Shown here: positions 54,170-64,000 of the stretch, piece after piece
Position numbering within the stretch: position 1 is the first letter of the stretch
Layout: each line of letters starts with the position of its first letter
Source of the DNA: Hymenochaete sp. R1
Lineage: Eukaryota > Basidiomycota > Agaricomycetes > Hymenochaetales > Hymenochaetaceae
DNA length: 64,000 nucleotides
NCBI GenBank assembly: GCA_019400425.1
Contig: JAFREE010000042.1
Location: 104,875-168,874 of the forward strand
Direction: 5' to 3'
Notes under the pieces: model-generated
Database searches by the model: none
What the model was told of the DNA's origin: nothing
What the model saw: the letters and a program-made list of their open reading frames with translations, nothing else
Program-made: the position numbers and the translations under genes

Positions 54170-57100
54170 TCAGTCACCTCGACCACTCGACTGCCCACCA
54201 AACCTATTAGCGAAACTAAACCCTGCCCCGAAATTCGAAGTCACCGTATCCCCAATCTTTAGACCCTCCAACTCCCTCATCATCGTACTTAGCCGACTCA
54301 TCCCAAGTCGATCTCCGAGCCCCTTCGCCTCTGTAACCCCCGCAAAGTCCGCTGCACCACCTCCTGTCATCCCCGGTCCGACACCCACACTTCCGTCCAC
54401 GCCAACCCCGCCACCCGCAGAGCTCTGCCCGTCAAACGCCCTCTCGAACGTCGCCCAGTCCGTTCTTTGCGCGAGATACGGTCGGAGGAGGTGGAGATCA
54501 ATGCGTGAGAGGGATGATTCGGTGATGTAAGATTTGAGGATCTCAGGCTCGATGAGGAAGACTTTTCCGAGTTGGGAGATGAACTCGAAGCGTTCAGGGA
54601 GGGCTGGACAGTTGAATGTGGCGATGAGGTCTTGGTAGGATTTTAGATCTCTGTTGAACGTGGAAGCAGTGTAATGTTAGTCATGAGAATGAAACGGAAA
54701 GTATCGTTAGAACTCTTACTTCGCTAGAATAAGACCCCCGTTAGCGTTGACCTGGAACTTGCGTAGGTGCTCCAATAGAAGGCTATGCCCAATTCAGCGA
54801 TAGGGCAGACTCAGTGATGCAGGCACTCACGTATTAAAACTGACACCAATCTCTGTCAAGAATACATCCAAGTTCTTCCCACTCAAGTTTTGCTTAGCAG
54901 CATCTCTAACCCTAATAAGTATGACACAGCAAGCATCGCAAGGCTCGGTGTTTACAAAAGACAACTCGTCGTTTCTTGGTTTGAATTCGTTCTTCTTTTG
55001 CTTCGACAGTTGCAGGGACAGCCACGCTACGATAGCTAAACAACGTTTTAGTGCCACCTGGCAGTGCATTCGATATAACAATTGAAGTAATATCTCACCG
55101 TCGGTCAGGCGGTTCAACAACGCATTCGCCGCCCCTTCTATCCTACTGACTGATTGGTTGTTGAATATAACCATCTCTCTGCGTACGGTAACCGAAGATC
55201 CGGCGAGAGAGAGGAGAGCGGTATTGACGTATTGTTGCCAAAAGTGACATATAAGGTCCACAAGATGGAGGACCGAAAGGGCTTGCAGACTGGGCTCAGT
55301 CTTAGGATCAGCTGCTTCTAGCTTCGCATATGCACTGAATGGCATGTTGACAATGAGTAAAAAATCATCAGTTGAGGAGAGAGAAATAGGACAGACGTAT
55401 CCAGAGCGGCTTCGACGTAGTGGGGACCGACTGTCTCTGCTAAGACTCGTGAAAGCGCGAATGCATTCTTAGGCCTACAGTTCTAGGTATTAGCAACATG
55501 AATCGCTTTGACCATGGCGGACTCACATATCACCACTTGGACTCAACACAACACATCTCCCGACCGCCTCCGCATGCCATTTCAGCATCTGCTCCGCCGC
55601 ATCCAAGCTCAGTAATCCATCCTCTTCTCTCACAACCTCTTCCACAGGCTTTTCGGGCTCTTTTGCCGCAGTCGTTGAGAACCCTGAGAATTTCATGAGC
55701 GCTGCTGCTGCTTGAGCTCCGGCACTGGCTCCCGTTGAATTTGTGTTATTTCCTGTTGTTGCTGCTGCTGCACTGAGTTGGTGAACCATACGATCGAACA
55801 TAGAAGCTTTTCCTTTGTTCGCTCTCTCCTGAATTAGAGTCAATGTCATACTTTCCAAAGATACTTTAGCGAAGACCGACATGGTATCGAGCAAAGCGCG
55901 CAAGGTATCCGCTGTAAAGCTCTCCTAGGCTCTTGCTTTCCCTCTCCAGATAGCGGATGCCCTCTGTGTATGGGATGAATAGTTCCTCCATAGCGGTCTC
56001 CAACATGGAGCTTAAAGACACAGTAACGAGATTGGTAGTAGACGTTGATGCCGCCATGCCCATGACAGAACGCCGAACTTCCGCCGTTTCGGTAAGGTTA
56101 CGGGACGCAGTAGCAGTCAACTCATACACTTTCAGATCTTCCACAAGGTTCGACACTTGGATGTGTACCATCTGCAGCATGCGGAGAAACGCGAGCGTTG
56201 ATAGGGAAGCACCTTTGTTCAACAACTGCTCCATGTATTCTTGTATCTTTAAGTTGTCAGATTAAGCGATTCACAATCGAACTGCTGAGCTCACAGATTG
56301 GGCAAAGACTCGCTGCAAGAAAACTTGCATCACTAAAGGAGGGTTTGGAAATACGACTTGAACGATCTGAGCCTCTTCGCCAACGGTATTCCTGATTTCT
56401 CGAAACAGTTCCGTGAGGCCCCTTTCAGTTCTCGGAGGCGTTGAGTCGGGATCATTCAACGTCTTCCATCTGCATTTTGAATTAACCATTTGATAGTAGT
56501 TGAGATGGAAACCACTCACAACTCCGAGTCTGTGTTGAAGTTGTTGACTTGTCGGACGCGATTGATGAAGAAGTCGTGCTGATTGACATAAATTTGAATA
56601 CACGATGCTCCGCCGTTGAAGTCTTGCAACGTTAATGCGCAATGCTATCAAAAGCGTTCACATATAGGATAGGAAGTGGTGTCAGCAACTCCTTACATGC
56701 ATCATTTTCGGGTCCTCTTTCCTATAACACCGATCGAAAAGGTTGAGCATATCTTTTTCGAACTTTTCGCAGTACTTGTCGATGGCTTCTCGTGTCTGAT
56801 AAATAAGTCGACATGATGATATTGCTCAGAGGCACAGCGAATCAGGCTGACCTGCTCAGCAGTCGAGATATCGACTTCCTTGGCAACAGCACCTAATCGC
56901 CTGAGAATGGTAGCTAATTCCCGCCTACCTTCTTTCCCTCGCTCCTTTCTAAGGACGTCGAGTTGTGAAGTATCTCCTCGCGAAAATTGGATGTAGTAGT
57001 TAATTAAGTCGTGCGCAGCTTGCGCTCGTTGACGCTGGATATGAACAGCCTCGAGCTGCTCGCCTTTGAGAAAATTCAATAAAAGCCTAAAGCATATCCA

Positions 57101-57662
57101 GCAAGCTACGTACCTATGCGTATGGCAGTCCTCCCTACTTCACTCATTTTGCTCTCCATGCCGGTAAAGGAGTGTGCAACTGCCTTCGTTGATTCAGCTC
57201 TTTTACTTCAAATGTCAAACAGTATTGCTCACCTCAAACCCTTTATTCAGATCCGCCATCTTCTTCGAGTACTCCCGTTCGGCAACCTTGACGCTCTTCT
57301 CCCCCTGTTCCGACTTGATATGAGCATCTTTGCGCAGGGCGAGGAGCCTGTCTACGGCTGCTTCGAATGTGCGTATAAATGGTACAGGATTGAAGGCTGC
57401 GCATACAGTTAGGCTTTGTGTCTGCCTGTGGAGACAAATGTGATTGAAGATTCTTACGCCCTGTATCTGCCTTGGACGAAGTGATGAGCTTCTCGGAGAC
57501 TGCACCGATGAAGTCCTTGACTTCGAATTTGCCCTGCGGTACAGATTAAGCGAGAGTATTAAGAGCATATCAGCGCCGTACTTGAAAAGTTTTCAAGTCT
57601 AGATGTTCTTGTACTGAGGGGTCGAGATCTTTAAACAGAGGTAAGGAATTGGATGCATTCAT
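54170..57662 (-). CDS. SEC10: Exocyst subunit Sec10
   Basis: Tethers secretory vesicles to the plasma membrane. Start MNASNSLPLFKDLDPSV at 57662. Ordered family blocks: HLDLKTFQGKFEVKDFIGAV, FNPVPFIRTFEAAVDRLLAL, AREYSKKMADLNKGFE-like, RQRAQAAHDLINYYIQFSRG, RREAIDKYCEKFEKDMLNLF-like, NDPDSTPPRTERGLTELFRE, VVFPNPPLVMQVFLQRVFAQ, LAFLRMLQMVHIQVSNLVED and, near the end, KSYQDLIATFNCPALPERFE and LSRIDLHLLRPYLAQRTDW. The extreme C-terminus is Gly-rich (VGPGMTGGGAADFAGV) and ends SGRGD. About 900 aa, the family length, in many small exons. It shares a 151-bp promoter with RIX1. Confidence 0.9.
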
Positions 57663-57813
57663 CAAGGCCAACTTGGAGTTGAGAGCAACGTTTGGCCTGG
57701 AAACGAGTGAGCGCGTCAGAGAGAACACGCGCGGTAATAGCCGGGACAATGTCGATCACTCGCGTTCGCCGTTGATTCGTCGAATTCAAGAAATTTCATG
57801 AAAAAAAGACACA
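57663..57813. promoter_or_regulatory. SEC10/RIX1 bidirectional promoter
   Basis: Only 151 bp separate the divergent start codons. A CG-rich core (ACACGCGCGGTAATAG, about 57724-57739) is similar in flavour to the ACGCG words in other promoters here. Confidence 0.6.
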
Positions 57814-60498
57814 ATGTCGGACTTCCTCCATACTTGCCTGCAATTACACCTTGCAACAGATTATTCAGCCGCACAGCATGTGCCTCTCATCATCTCATCG
57901 CTCAAAACTCAAGACTTGCAGTCCACCCATGCTTCCAAGTGGTCAAATCGAATAAATGCTTTGATCCATTCAAGAGATCCTGCAACACGATGGGCAGGTC
58001 TGTGCCTTGCCCTGCATACATCTCACTGCTCTCGCAGCATGATGATCAACTCGGCGCAAGGCTGGGTGACGACAGTGCTACCAATGCTTTCGGTATGATT
58101 GAGCTATAATGTACTTAGAATGTTTTACGATTCGCTTCTAGAGGAATGAGGGTCCAGTGGTATGGAAGGCAGCCATCAGGCTCCTCGCATACATCGCACA
58201 CTCGACCACAACCCTATCCGAGTTTCAGCGCAGCATAGTGCACCCGAACGTCACGAAACTCAGCTCAGCCCTACTTTCACTAGCGGACAAGCAATCGGAC
58301 GATGATCTTATGGCCATCTGTCTCGAAGTGTTGAAAAAGAACATCCAAGCGTATCCTACCCTGCATCGCCCCTTGACAGAGTCTTTTTCAACATTCTGCC
58401 TAAAGGTACTCAATGGCAATCCAAGGTCGACCTCGGCCTCCGTTGTTGTCAAGGCTTCACAGCTATATGCTTGTGTTCACGTTACTGGGGGCAAGGTCGG
58501 TGGTGCGGCTCTTTGGAGGAAGGCGATGGACGAAACGATAGAGTTTACTCGTTCAGCCTTCCTCGGACTGCGAGTATCGTATTCGACTGAAGGTGAGACT
58601 CATACCCTCGCTCCGACAATGGCGGAACTAACGATGCACAGGCAATCCGGCCCTTTCTTCTAATGATCCGCTGTCCGACATCTCGTTGAGACTTGACCGT
58701 ATGCGGTGTGGGATAGAATTGTTGTGTCAATTACTCCAGTGCGATACTTCCCCCATAAGTTGATATACGATGTTGAGCTGGTGTCCGTGTAGTACGCCAG
58801 TCTTACGGCCTGTGATTGTGCCCGCGAATGCCATAGTCCAACTTTGCAGTGACTTATTGAAGACCGAAGACAAAGACTTGGTGAGTATATTGTAACATCG
58901 ACTCGTTGGATAAAGGCATCTAATATGATATGCACATACAATTCACAGTTAAAAAGTGACACTGACCCAGTACTACGCCACCTCGAAGCTTCTACAGTTC
59001 CATTCGTACATCAACAAGGATGCAAGCTGACAGCAAGTGTCGCAGAATGGTATTTCCATTATATTCTTAGAATGCTTTTCAATGTTGACGCTCTGCTGTC
59101 AGCCTCAAAACGAAGTTCACACCGTATCTGAACCAAATACTGGGTTTAATTGCTTACCAATTAGAAAAGAAAGAATCAAGGTATGAAAAGTGTGAATGCA
59201 CGTCTTTTGGTCCTCACCAACACTTAACACAGTTCCGCTCGACTACCTTTCGTCAACGTGCTTCCTGTTCTTTTGTCAGCGGCACTCCCACCGTCCAACC
59301 CTCTACTCATCGGCCGCATTATCAAGACCTTGCTGCCTCCTCTCGCTTCCCTATTATCATCCGATATCCTGAAGCCGGCTGGCAAGGCCACCGCGACAGA
59401 AACGTCTGGAAAATCTAGCAAACTGCGCTCTCAGTTCGAGACCGACGAGATTTTGAACGTTGGCAGAGATAGAATCTGTCAAAGCAAAGAAGATGCAGAG
59501 TACATCATTGGAGTTCTAGACGGTATGGTCCTATAGAACCACCAAACTTCGTCACATTTGATAATGACTCTTGGTATATAGCTCTTCCTACTCTCCTACA
59601 GACACCGAACGTACCACAATACCTCCAATCCCTCACTTCACGCGTTTACCTGTCCCTCTTAGCACTTCTCCCAACACTATCACCCTCCGCCATATCCCAA
59701 GACTTGTCACTCAAGGACGAGATATTAATTCGAGTGCGGCGATTGTGCACCGAATATTCGAGCGGGTCGAGTGCCGTTCTGTCAAATTCGCTGCCTCTAG
59801 TCGTCAACACTGTCACGAATGGCACGGGTTCAAGGGTGGATGTGCACCTCCTCGATATAATGCTTCATCCGCGTGTCCCGCCTACTATCCGAGCCCTCCC
59901 GCCACTTCAGAACATTGCGCTGCTCCAGTCAGAAGAAGGCAAGGATGAACGCGAGACACGAGAGGCATTGAGTCTACGTAGCATTGTAGCTGAAAAAAGC
60001 GTCATGGATGTCGACGGAATGGACGTCCAGGACAGTACGACTGTTACGGTACTTCCGGCACAGAAATTTCCACAAACCATACCGGAGACTTCCATCCCCC
60101 TACAATCTTCTCAACTAACGACACCTCTTGCAAACATTCTTCCGGTCGTCTCACCAGTAACCATTGGCCAAGGGTCATCTCCCACAACGATGATGCCCAT
60201 CGACCAGTGTACGTCAGTTGAGGTGACGACTGTGGAGGAAAACGTGGAATTTCGCGTCACAACGACTCCTCGCGACCAGCATACGGCGGTCCGGCATGAT
60301 GCACAAATCCCACCAATCGAGGACAGTAGCCACATCCTCGATGCTCATGCCCGCGATACTTTCGTCAGTCCCGTTTCTGCTGCTCTGGAGCCAGAATTTA
60401 TCGAGAAGCACGAGTCGATGGCGATTGATTCGGATGAGGAGATTATGGACCTTCCTGTGGTAAACCCGGAGTCGGACACGGATTCCGAGGAATACTAG
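57814..60498 (+). CDS. RIX1: Pre-rRNA processing protein Rix1 (PELP1-like)
   Basis: Core of the Rix1 complex (with Ipi1 and Ipi3) for 60S ribosome maturation. Start MSDFLHTCLQLHLATDYSAA at 57814. The N-terminal helical repeats carry RINALIHSRDPATRWAGLCL (the family's RWxGxxL block), then VVWKAAIRLLAYIAHSTTTL, DDLMAICLEVLKKNIQAYPT and SASVVVKASQLYACVHVTGG. Later helices include DKDLVSIL-like parts and FVNVLPVLLSAALPPSNPLL. The last exon (to 60498) gives LKDEILIRVRRLCTEYSSGS and an acidic, disordered tail with MDVDGMDVQD, ending SDTDSEEY. Several introns. Convergent with RRN11. Confidence 0.85.
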
Positions 60499-60609
60499 AT
60501 CCGTTTCGTACATTGGGATTGTGCTGGAGAATCAGGAGAGTTAACCAAGTACGGTCTGCGTATCTGATTAGCCAATAAAGGTATCTGGTGGTCACTGTCA
60601 TGTCCCTCT

Positions 60610-61555
60610 CTAGCTTAATCCTCTCTGGTCTAATCTTGAGCGTTTTGGCACTGGTGTAATGTCTCGCATTCTGACGTTGTCTGTCTCATCTTCCGATAAT
60701 TCCGTTTCCGAAGATCCCTTTTGAGTATCAGAGAGTAGCTTTTGAGTCTGAAGTAAAAATTGAGCGTAGGAATAACGTCGAATGAAAGCTTAGAGACAAA
60801 CCTGCTGAAGATAATAGGTGGCCGAAACGTTCTCATTATCGAGTGCTAAGGCTCTCTTAAGATGCTCTTGAGCTTTTGATAGCTCTGGGCTAGAAGCTTC
60901 ATGAGACAAAATTCAACCGGCGTCTATGCAGATGCGGGCGATTGAACGTACCTGTCTGAGTCTGAGGAGAAGTGATGGCAAGTTTGAGGGCCATAAGTCC
61001 CGCATATGTATGGAAAACTGCATTATCTTGGTAGGGGAATGATGTTAAATACCTGTCATTACTTCAGCAGTGATCATTGCAGCAATCCAAGCAAAGACAG
61101 ACAGATCAAGCTCATCCAAGGCTTCCTCAAACAAGCCGTCATTCGCCAAGAGAACAACCATCTCTTGTAAGATGGCTTGTTGCTATCACATGTATATTAT
61201 TCAACTTTCAAGCGAAATATGCGAAAAAAATGACACGTACCTCCTCAGGAAAGAATCTTATAAGCTTTCTCAAAAGCTCAATTCGGTACTTATTTCCATA
61301 TTGCCCGTTGTTGACCGAGTCTGGTGATTCAGTACTCGGAATCAAGCTCAGACCGGTCCTCCATTGTTCTCTCCAGTCGAATTCCTTGCATTGGGAGAGA
61401 ATGGACCATGCTCGTCTTGAGCGAGGGAGGTCATCTCGTTCGATGGAAAGGTAAAGGATGTCCGTGAGCCGTTGGAGGTGGAGCTTGCGGGTCGAGGATG
61501 CAGAACGGATCGAGGAGGAGAAGATCGGAGTTGAAACATTTGCTATGCTGGCCAT
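60610..61555 (-). CDS. RRN11: RNA polymerase I initiation factor Rrn11-like
   Basis: Component of the fungal core factor that loads Pol I on rDNA. Start MASIANVSTPIFSSSIRSAS at 61555. Exon 1 (61241-61555) holds RKLHLQRLTDILYLSIERDD and LPRSRRAWSILSQCKEFDW, the conserved Rrn11 N-terminal pattern (xxLTDILxxxLxRxDxxRAxRAWxxL). Following exons give EMVVLLANDGLFEEALDELD, YLTSFPYQDNAVFHTYAGLM and AQEHLKRALALDNENVSATY, a TPR-like series. The tail is acidic then basic (SETELSEDETDNVRM, PVPKRSRLDQ), ending GLS. The intron before YLTSFPY needs a GTCTGT donor to stay in phase. About 260 aa. It lies next to RIX1, also a ribosome-production gene. Confidence 0.75.
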
Positions 61556-62697
61556 CTCATGCTATTCGCATGAAATCATAAGGATGAGAGTTTGATGGTA
61601 GTTTGTGGGGTGAGCTGATTCAGAAATTCAATGAAGGAAAGTAAAACTGGATGGCTATGGCCGCTAGGCGCGGCAGAAACGATGACGGGAAGGTGTCAAA
61701 AGATGGGTCGTGCGGAAGAATAGTAATCCCAAATGAGGAAAGAATTTGCACGGGCACGTGTGGTCTACAGGTACGTGCATAGTACGGCACCATTCATGTC
61801 ATGTCATTGACACGGCGCAATCCGAAATGAGTCGCGTACAACATTCAGTTAGTATTGAATAATAATATTCGCGTCGAACGGGGATGACATTAAACTTTAA
61901 GACAATTAAAAGTACATCTGTCGCGAAGCAGAGCATGCAATGTCGTAGTAGAAAAATTAACATTATGGCCGTTATCACATATCAGAACCACATCAAAGTG
62001 TAAGAGAGAAGCAATCAATCCCATAGACTTAACTCTGCACGTGTAATAAGCGCGGACAAAGCGGAAAGTGTATTTAAAGGAGGGGACAGTGAAAGGTTTA
62101 GGATGCGGCATCCTCCAGGGTATATCCATTGTCACTGTCAAAGGGGAGCGTGTTCTTGCGAAATTTTCGGAAGAAAAGGAGGCGTCTTCGGTCTCGTCGT
62201 TGCGTACCAGAGTATGGAAGGCATCTTAGGCAATGCAGAGTTCGTCCTTAACACTGAGGTTTTCTTCAAAGAAAAAGTACAAGCAAAGATAAGTGGCGAG
62301 CTGACTAGTGTTGACGACGAGCAAAGAGGTGCTGGTGGTAAGAAGGTGAAAGCTGAAACGGCGACGAAGAGTGTGATATAATGACTGTGTCTACGAATGG
62401 GATTCGCTTCTTCATATGCCCTTTGAGTGGACGCAGGTGTATTGAAGTGTAGCAGATGGGCATGCATATTTACGTTGTGAGACGTATGCCCATTTGGCAT
62501 TCGGGTGGGATTGCTATTGAATTTAACGTAAGTTCATGTGGCGCGTAGACATTCGCTCGTCGTATGCACCCCAAATGCGTTCTGAGGCGCTTTCTCAGAT
62601 GACGGAATTGGCGAGTAGTCGAGGATGGAAACGATCAAGGAGAAGGGGCAATGTGCACCACATACTCCGTCTTCGACGCAGTGATCTGGCCCACTAG
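61556..62697. other. Unresolved 1.1-kb region right of RRN11
   Basis: Includes the RRN11 promoter. A TATA-like TATTTAAAG lies at about 62069-62077, followed by an ATG-initiated + strand ORF at 62103-62381 (MRHPPGYIHCHCQ... ending ETATKSVI) with a mixed, globular-looking composition but no domain I recognise. An overlapping - strand ORF (62138-62500) has no better claim. I cannot decide whether either is real. Confidence 0.3.
62103..62381 (+). CDS. Possible small ORF or exon, hypothetical
   Basis: 92 codons from an ATG, just after a TATA-like box. The second half (NTEVFFKEKVQAKISGELTS) looks like genuine alternating charged/hydrophobic protein and the end is Lys-rich. The first half contains CHCQRGACSC. 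No family recognised and no splice partner found. Could be an unspliced exon of a longer gene or chance. Confidence 0.2.
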   Translation: MRHPPGYIHCHCQRGACSCEIFGRKGGVFGLVVAYQSMEGILGNAEFVLNTEVFFKEKVQAKISGELTSVDDEQRGAGGKKVKAETATKSVI

Positions 62698-63032
62698 CAG
62701 CGCCAGGAAGGTCTCTATCGGATGTCTTCGAGCAAGCTCTCACCTCTCACCACCATCCACTCCTCTCCAATCTCACTTCCCAAACGCACGCCATCTCTTG
62801 TCACAGCGCGTTGCGCTACAGCATAGCACCCGAGGACATCCCCACCCTTGGCGTGTCCGAGTTCTTACGGGAGACAAGTACGGTGTGGAGTCACAGTCCA
62901 AAAGCGCCGCCTCCGCCAAAGGTTAGGAGGCGGTTGAAGGAAGCGCAGAAGATGGAGGAGGCTCACATCGATGACTTCGAGGACGCGGAAAGTTTGGATG
63001 TGGCTGCGAGGGATGGGGATGTTTGTGCTTGA
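62698..63032 (+). CDS. Probable last coding exon of an unrecognised gene
   Basis: An acceptor (CCCACTAG|CAGCG) opens a frame running to the TGA at 63032. The translation includes GRSLSDVFEQALTSHHPLLS, IAPEDIPTLGVSEFLRETST and a charged tail (PPPPKVRRRLKEAQKMEEAH, DDFEDAESLDVAARDGD). It has coding-like composition and a natural end, but I could not find the upstream exons or name the family. Confidence 0.35.
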
Positions 63033-63194
63033 GTAGAAGTGGATACCCTGGTAGGAGCTTTTGCGATATTTCGACCGAGGTCTCGTGTAAGTAATGTTGA
63101 TATGATTAGGTCTGATCCTGCTTCGACATGCGTATCATACCTCTTTTCATTTCAGTCGACTCTTCTCCGTATGTGAAGAAAAGAATATCGAAGC

Positions 63195-64000
63195 TTACCA
63201 TGGAAATCGCTGGTCAATCCGCTGTGAATTTAGTGTGATGGTGACCATGCCCAGGCCGAGTGGAAGTGTAAGCACTGGATTTACTGGTGAAGCCGCAGCA
63301 CTGATAGGAGCAGCAGGAAGCGTACCAGCAGGTGTTGGGGCAGAGGCTGGTGTACTGTCAGTGCGCGACTTTTGGCAGCCTGTCTTGTGAGCAAGAAATC
63401 TAAGGTGTCGTGACTCACTATGTCTTCTTTCCAGCCCGAGACGTACCTCCCGACTGAGCCAGCGAAACTGTAAACAGAGACAGAGTGGGTAAAAAAAGTG
63501 AAAAGGGACAGCGGGCAAGCTCGATCTATGAAGGTCCTGATAAACGTGGTGCACCGACGGCGTGCCGCACACGTGCCAACCATGCCTGGAACGTCATTTG
63601 TTTGCACACGGCTCGCGACGAGGTCGACCAAGTTTAATACTTTGATTCGGATATCGTCCGAGGTCAGTGACGCATTTGCCAGCATGCGTGTATTCGGGTG
63701 GAAAAGGAGCGTGGTCGTAAAAGTTGGTAACTGTGACTTGGGCGAGGTGGTGTACGATAGCTCAAGTTCGGTTTCGGCACTCGATCGGTAGGAAAGCAGT
63801 TGGAAAAGGGATTTATGAACGGCGAGGCTGGCGTGCAGCCTATAATAAAGGGACGGTTCGTAAGGTCAAATGATTGACGTCAAGTCAATAGAACTCACCA
63901 ATCGATCATCTTCATTATAACCAGCGCATCTTCCTCCCTGTCAACCTTCATCTGTCTTACTTCCTCTTCCTTCTTTGCGCGTTCTATCCTCAGTCTCTCC
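63195..64000 (-). CDS. Partial gene cut by the right edge, unknown
   Basis: The 5' part lies outside the window. The first visible exon (to about 63899) reads RLRIERAKKEEEVRQMKVDR then EEDALVIMKMIDW, a coiled coil. A phase-2 intron joins LHASLAVHKSLFQLLSYRSS, then a beta-rich stretch (LPTFTTTLLFHPNTRMLANA, DIRIKVLNLVDLVASRVQTN). Downstream exons include FRWLSRE and a Pro/Ala-rich tail (TPASAPTPAGTLPAAPISAA). The tail either stops at 63195 (FPW) or splices at the perfect donor CCATG|GTAAGC and ends near 63150. A coiled coil followed by a beta domain is seen in some kinetochore proteins, but I would not assign that. Confidence 0.5.

Noticed and set aside
62138..62500. 120-codon - strand ORF
   Set aside because: Overlaps a competing + strand ORF; composition unconvincing and no splice partner.
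1..64000. tRNA genes, rRNA, CRISPR arrays, transposase or reverse-transcriptase ORFs
   Set aside because: I scanned the intergenic parts by eye for B-box sequences, regularly spaced repeats and RT/transposase motifs and found none. A tRNAscan or RepeatMasker run could still find short or diverged examples.

Overview
The window is nuclear DNA of a filamentous basidiomycete, most likely an Agaricomycete. Genes are dense and lie on both strands. Almost all are split by many short GT-AG introns of about 50-65 nt. Several proteins match fungal-only families: Kch1-type K+ transporters, Pib1-like FYVE/RING proteins, MYND-finger proteins and Rrn11. I see no bacterial operon, CRISPR array, rRNA, tRNA or transposon ORF. 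Genes were rebuilt by joining exons by hand, so spans run from start codon to stop codon. Exons that I solved to the base are listed in the entries.

Layout. 1-7.8 kb: one uncharacterised Ser/Pro-rich protein (-), then a gene-poor 3.9-kb stretch full of simple repeats. 7.8-21.1 kb: RNR2 (-), VMA21 (-) divergent from ALG8 (+), DRG1/RBG1 (-), a KCH-type K+ transporter (+) and mitochondrial protease IMP2 (+). 21.4-29.1 kb: DHA1 transporter (-), spliceosomal helicase PRP5 (-), and divergent PI31 proteasome regulator (+). 29.5-36.8 kb: small coiled-coil protein (+), large ankyrin/peroxin-dysferlin/FYVE/RING protein (-), second MFS transporter (+). 36.9-42.3 kb: nucleoporins NSP1 and NUP82 side by side (-). 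42.8-47.2 kb: small hypothetical gene, then three proteasome genes, PRE10 (alpha7), RPN12 and PRE3 (beta1). 47.3-61.6 kb: conserved hypothetical (-), MYND protein (-), mitochondrial enoyl-CoA hydratase (+), exocyst SEC10 (-), RIX1 (+), RRN11 (-). 61.6-64 kb: poorly resolved exons and a gene cut by the right edge.

Most genes are housekeeping. Some neighbours act together: PRE10/RPN12/PRE3 build the proteasome, and PI31 lies 16 kb away. NUP82 and NSP1 belong to the same nuclear-pore subcomplex. RIX1 and RRN11 both serve ribosome production. ALG8 and VMA21 are both ER membrane proteins and share a 112-bp divergent promoter.

The most interesting signals are a 16-bp sequence with a palindromic core, identical in the PRE10 promoter and the shared RPN12/PRE3 promoter; a run of very small exons in DRG1 (7, 12, 18 and 22 nt) and a 16-nt one in ALG8; two GC-AG introns with the same donor; and the domain combination of the FYVE/RING protein. 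I found no clearly new defence or biosynthetic system.
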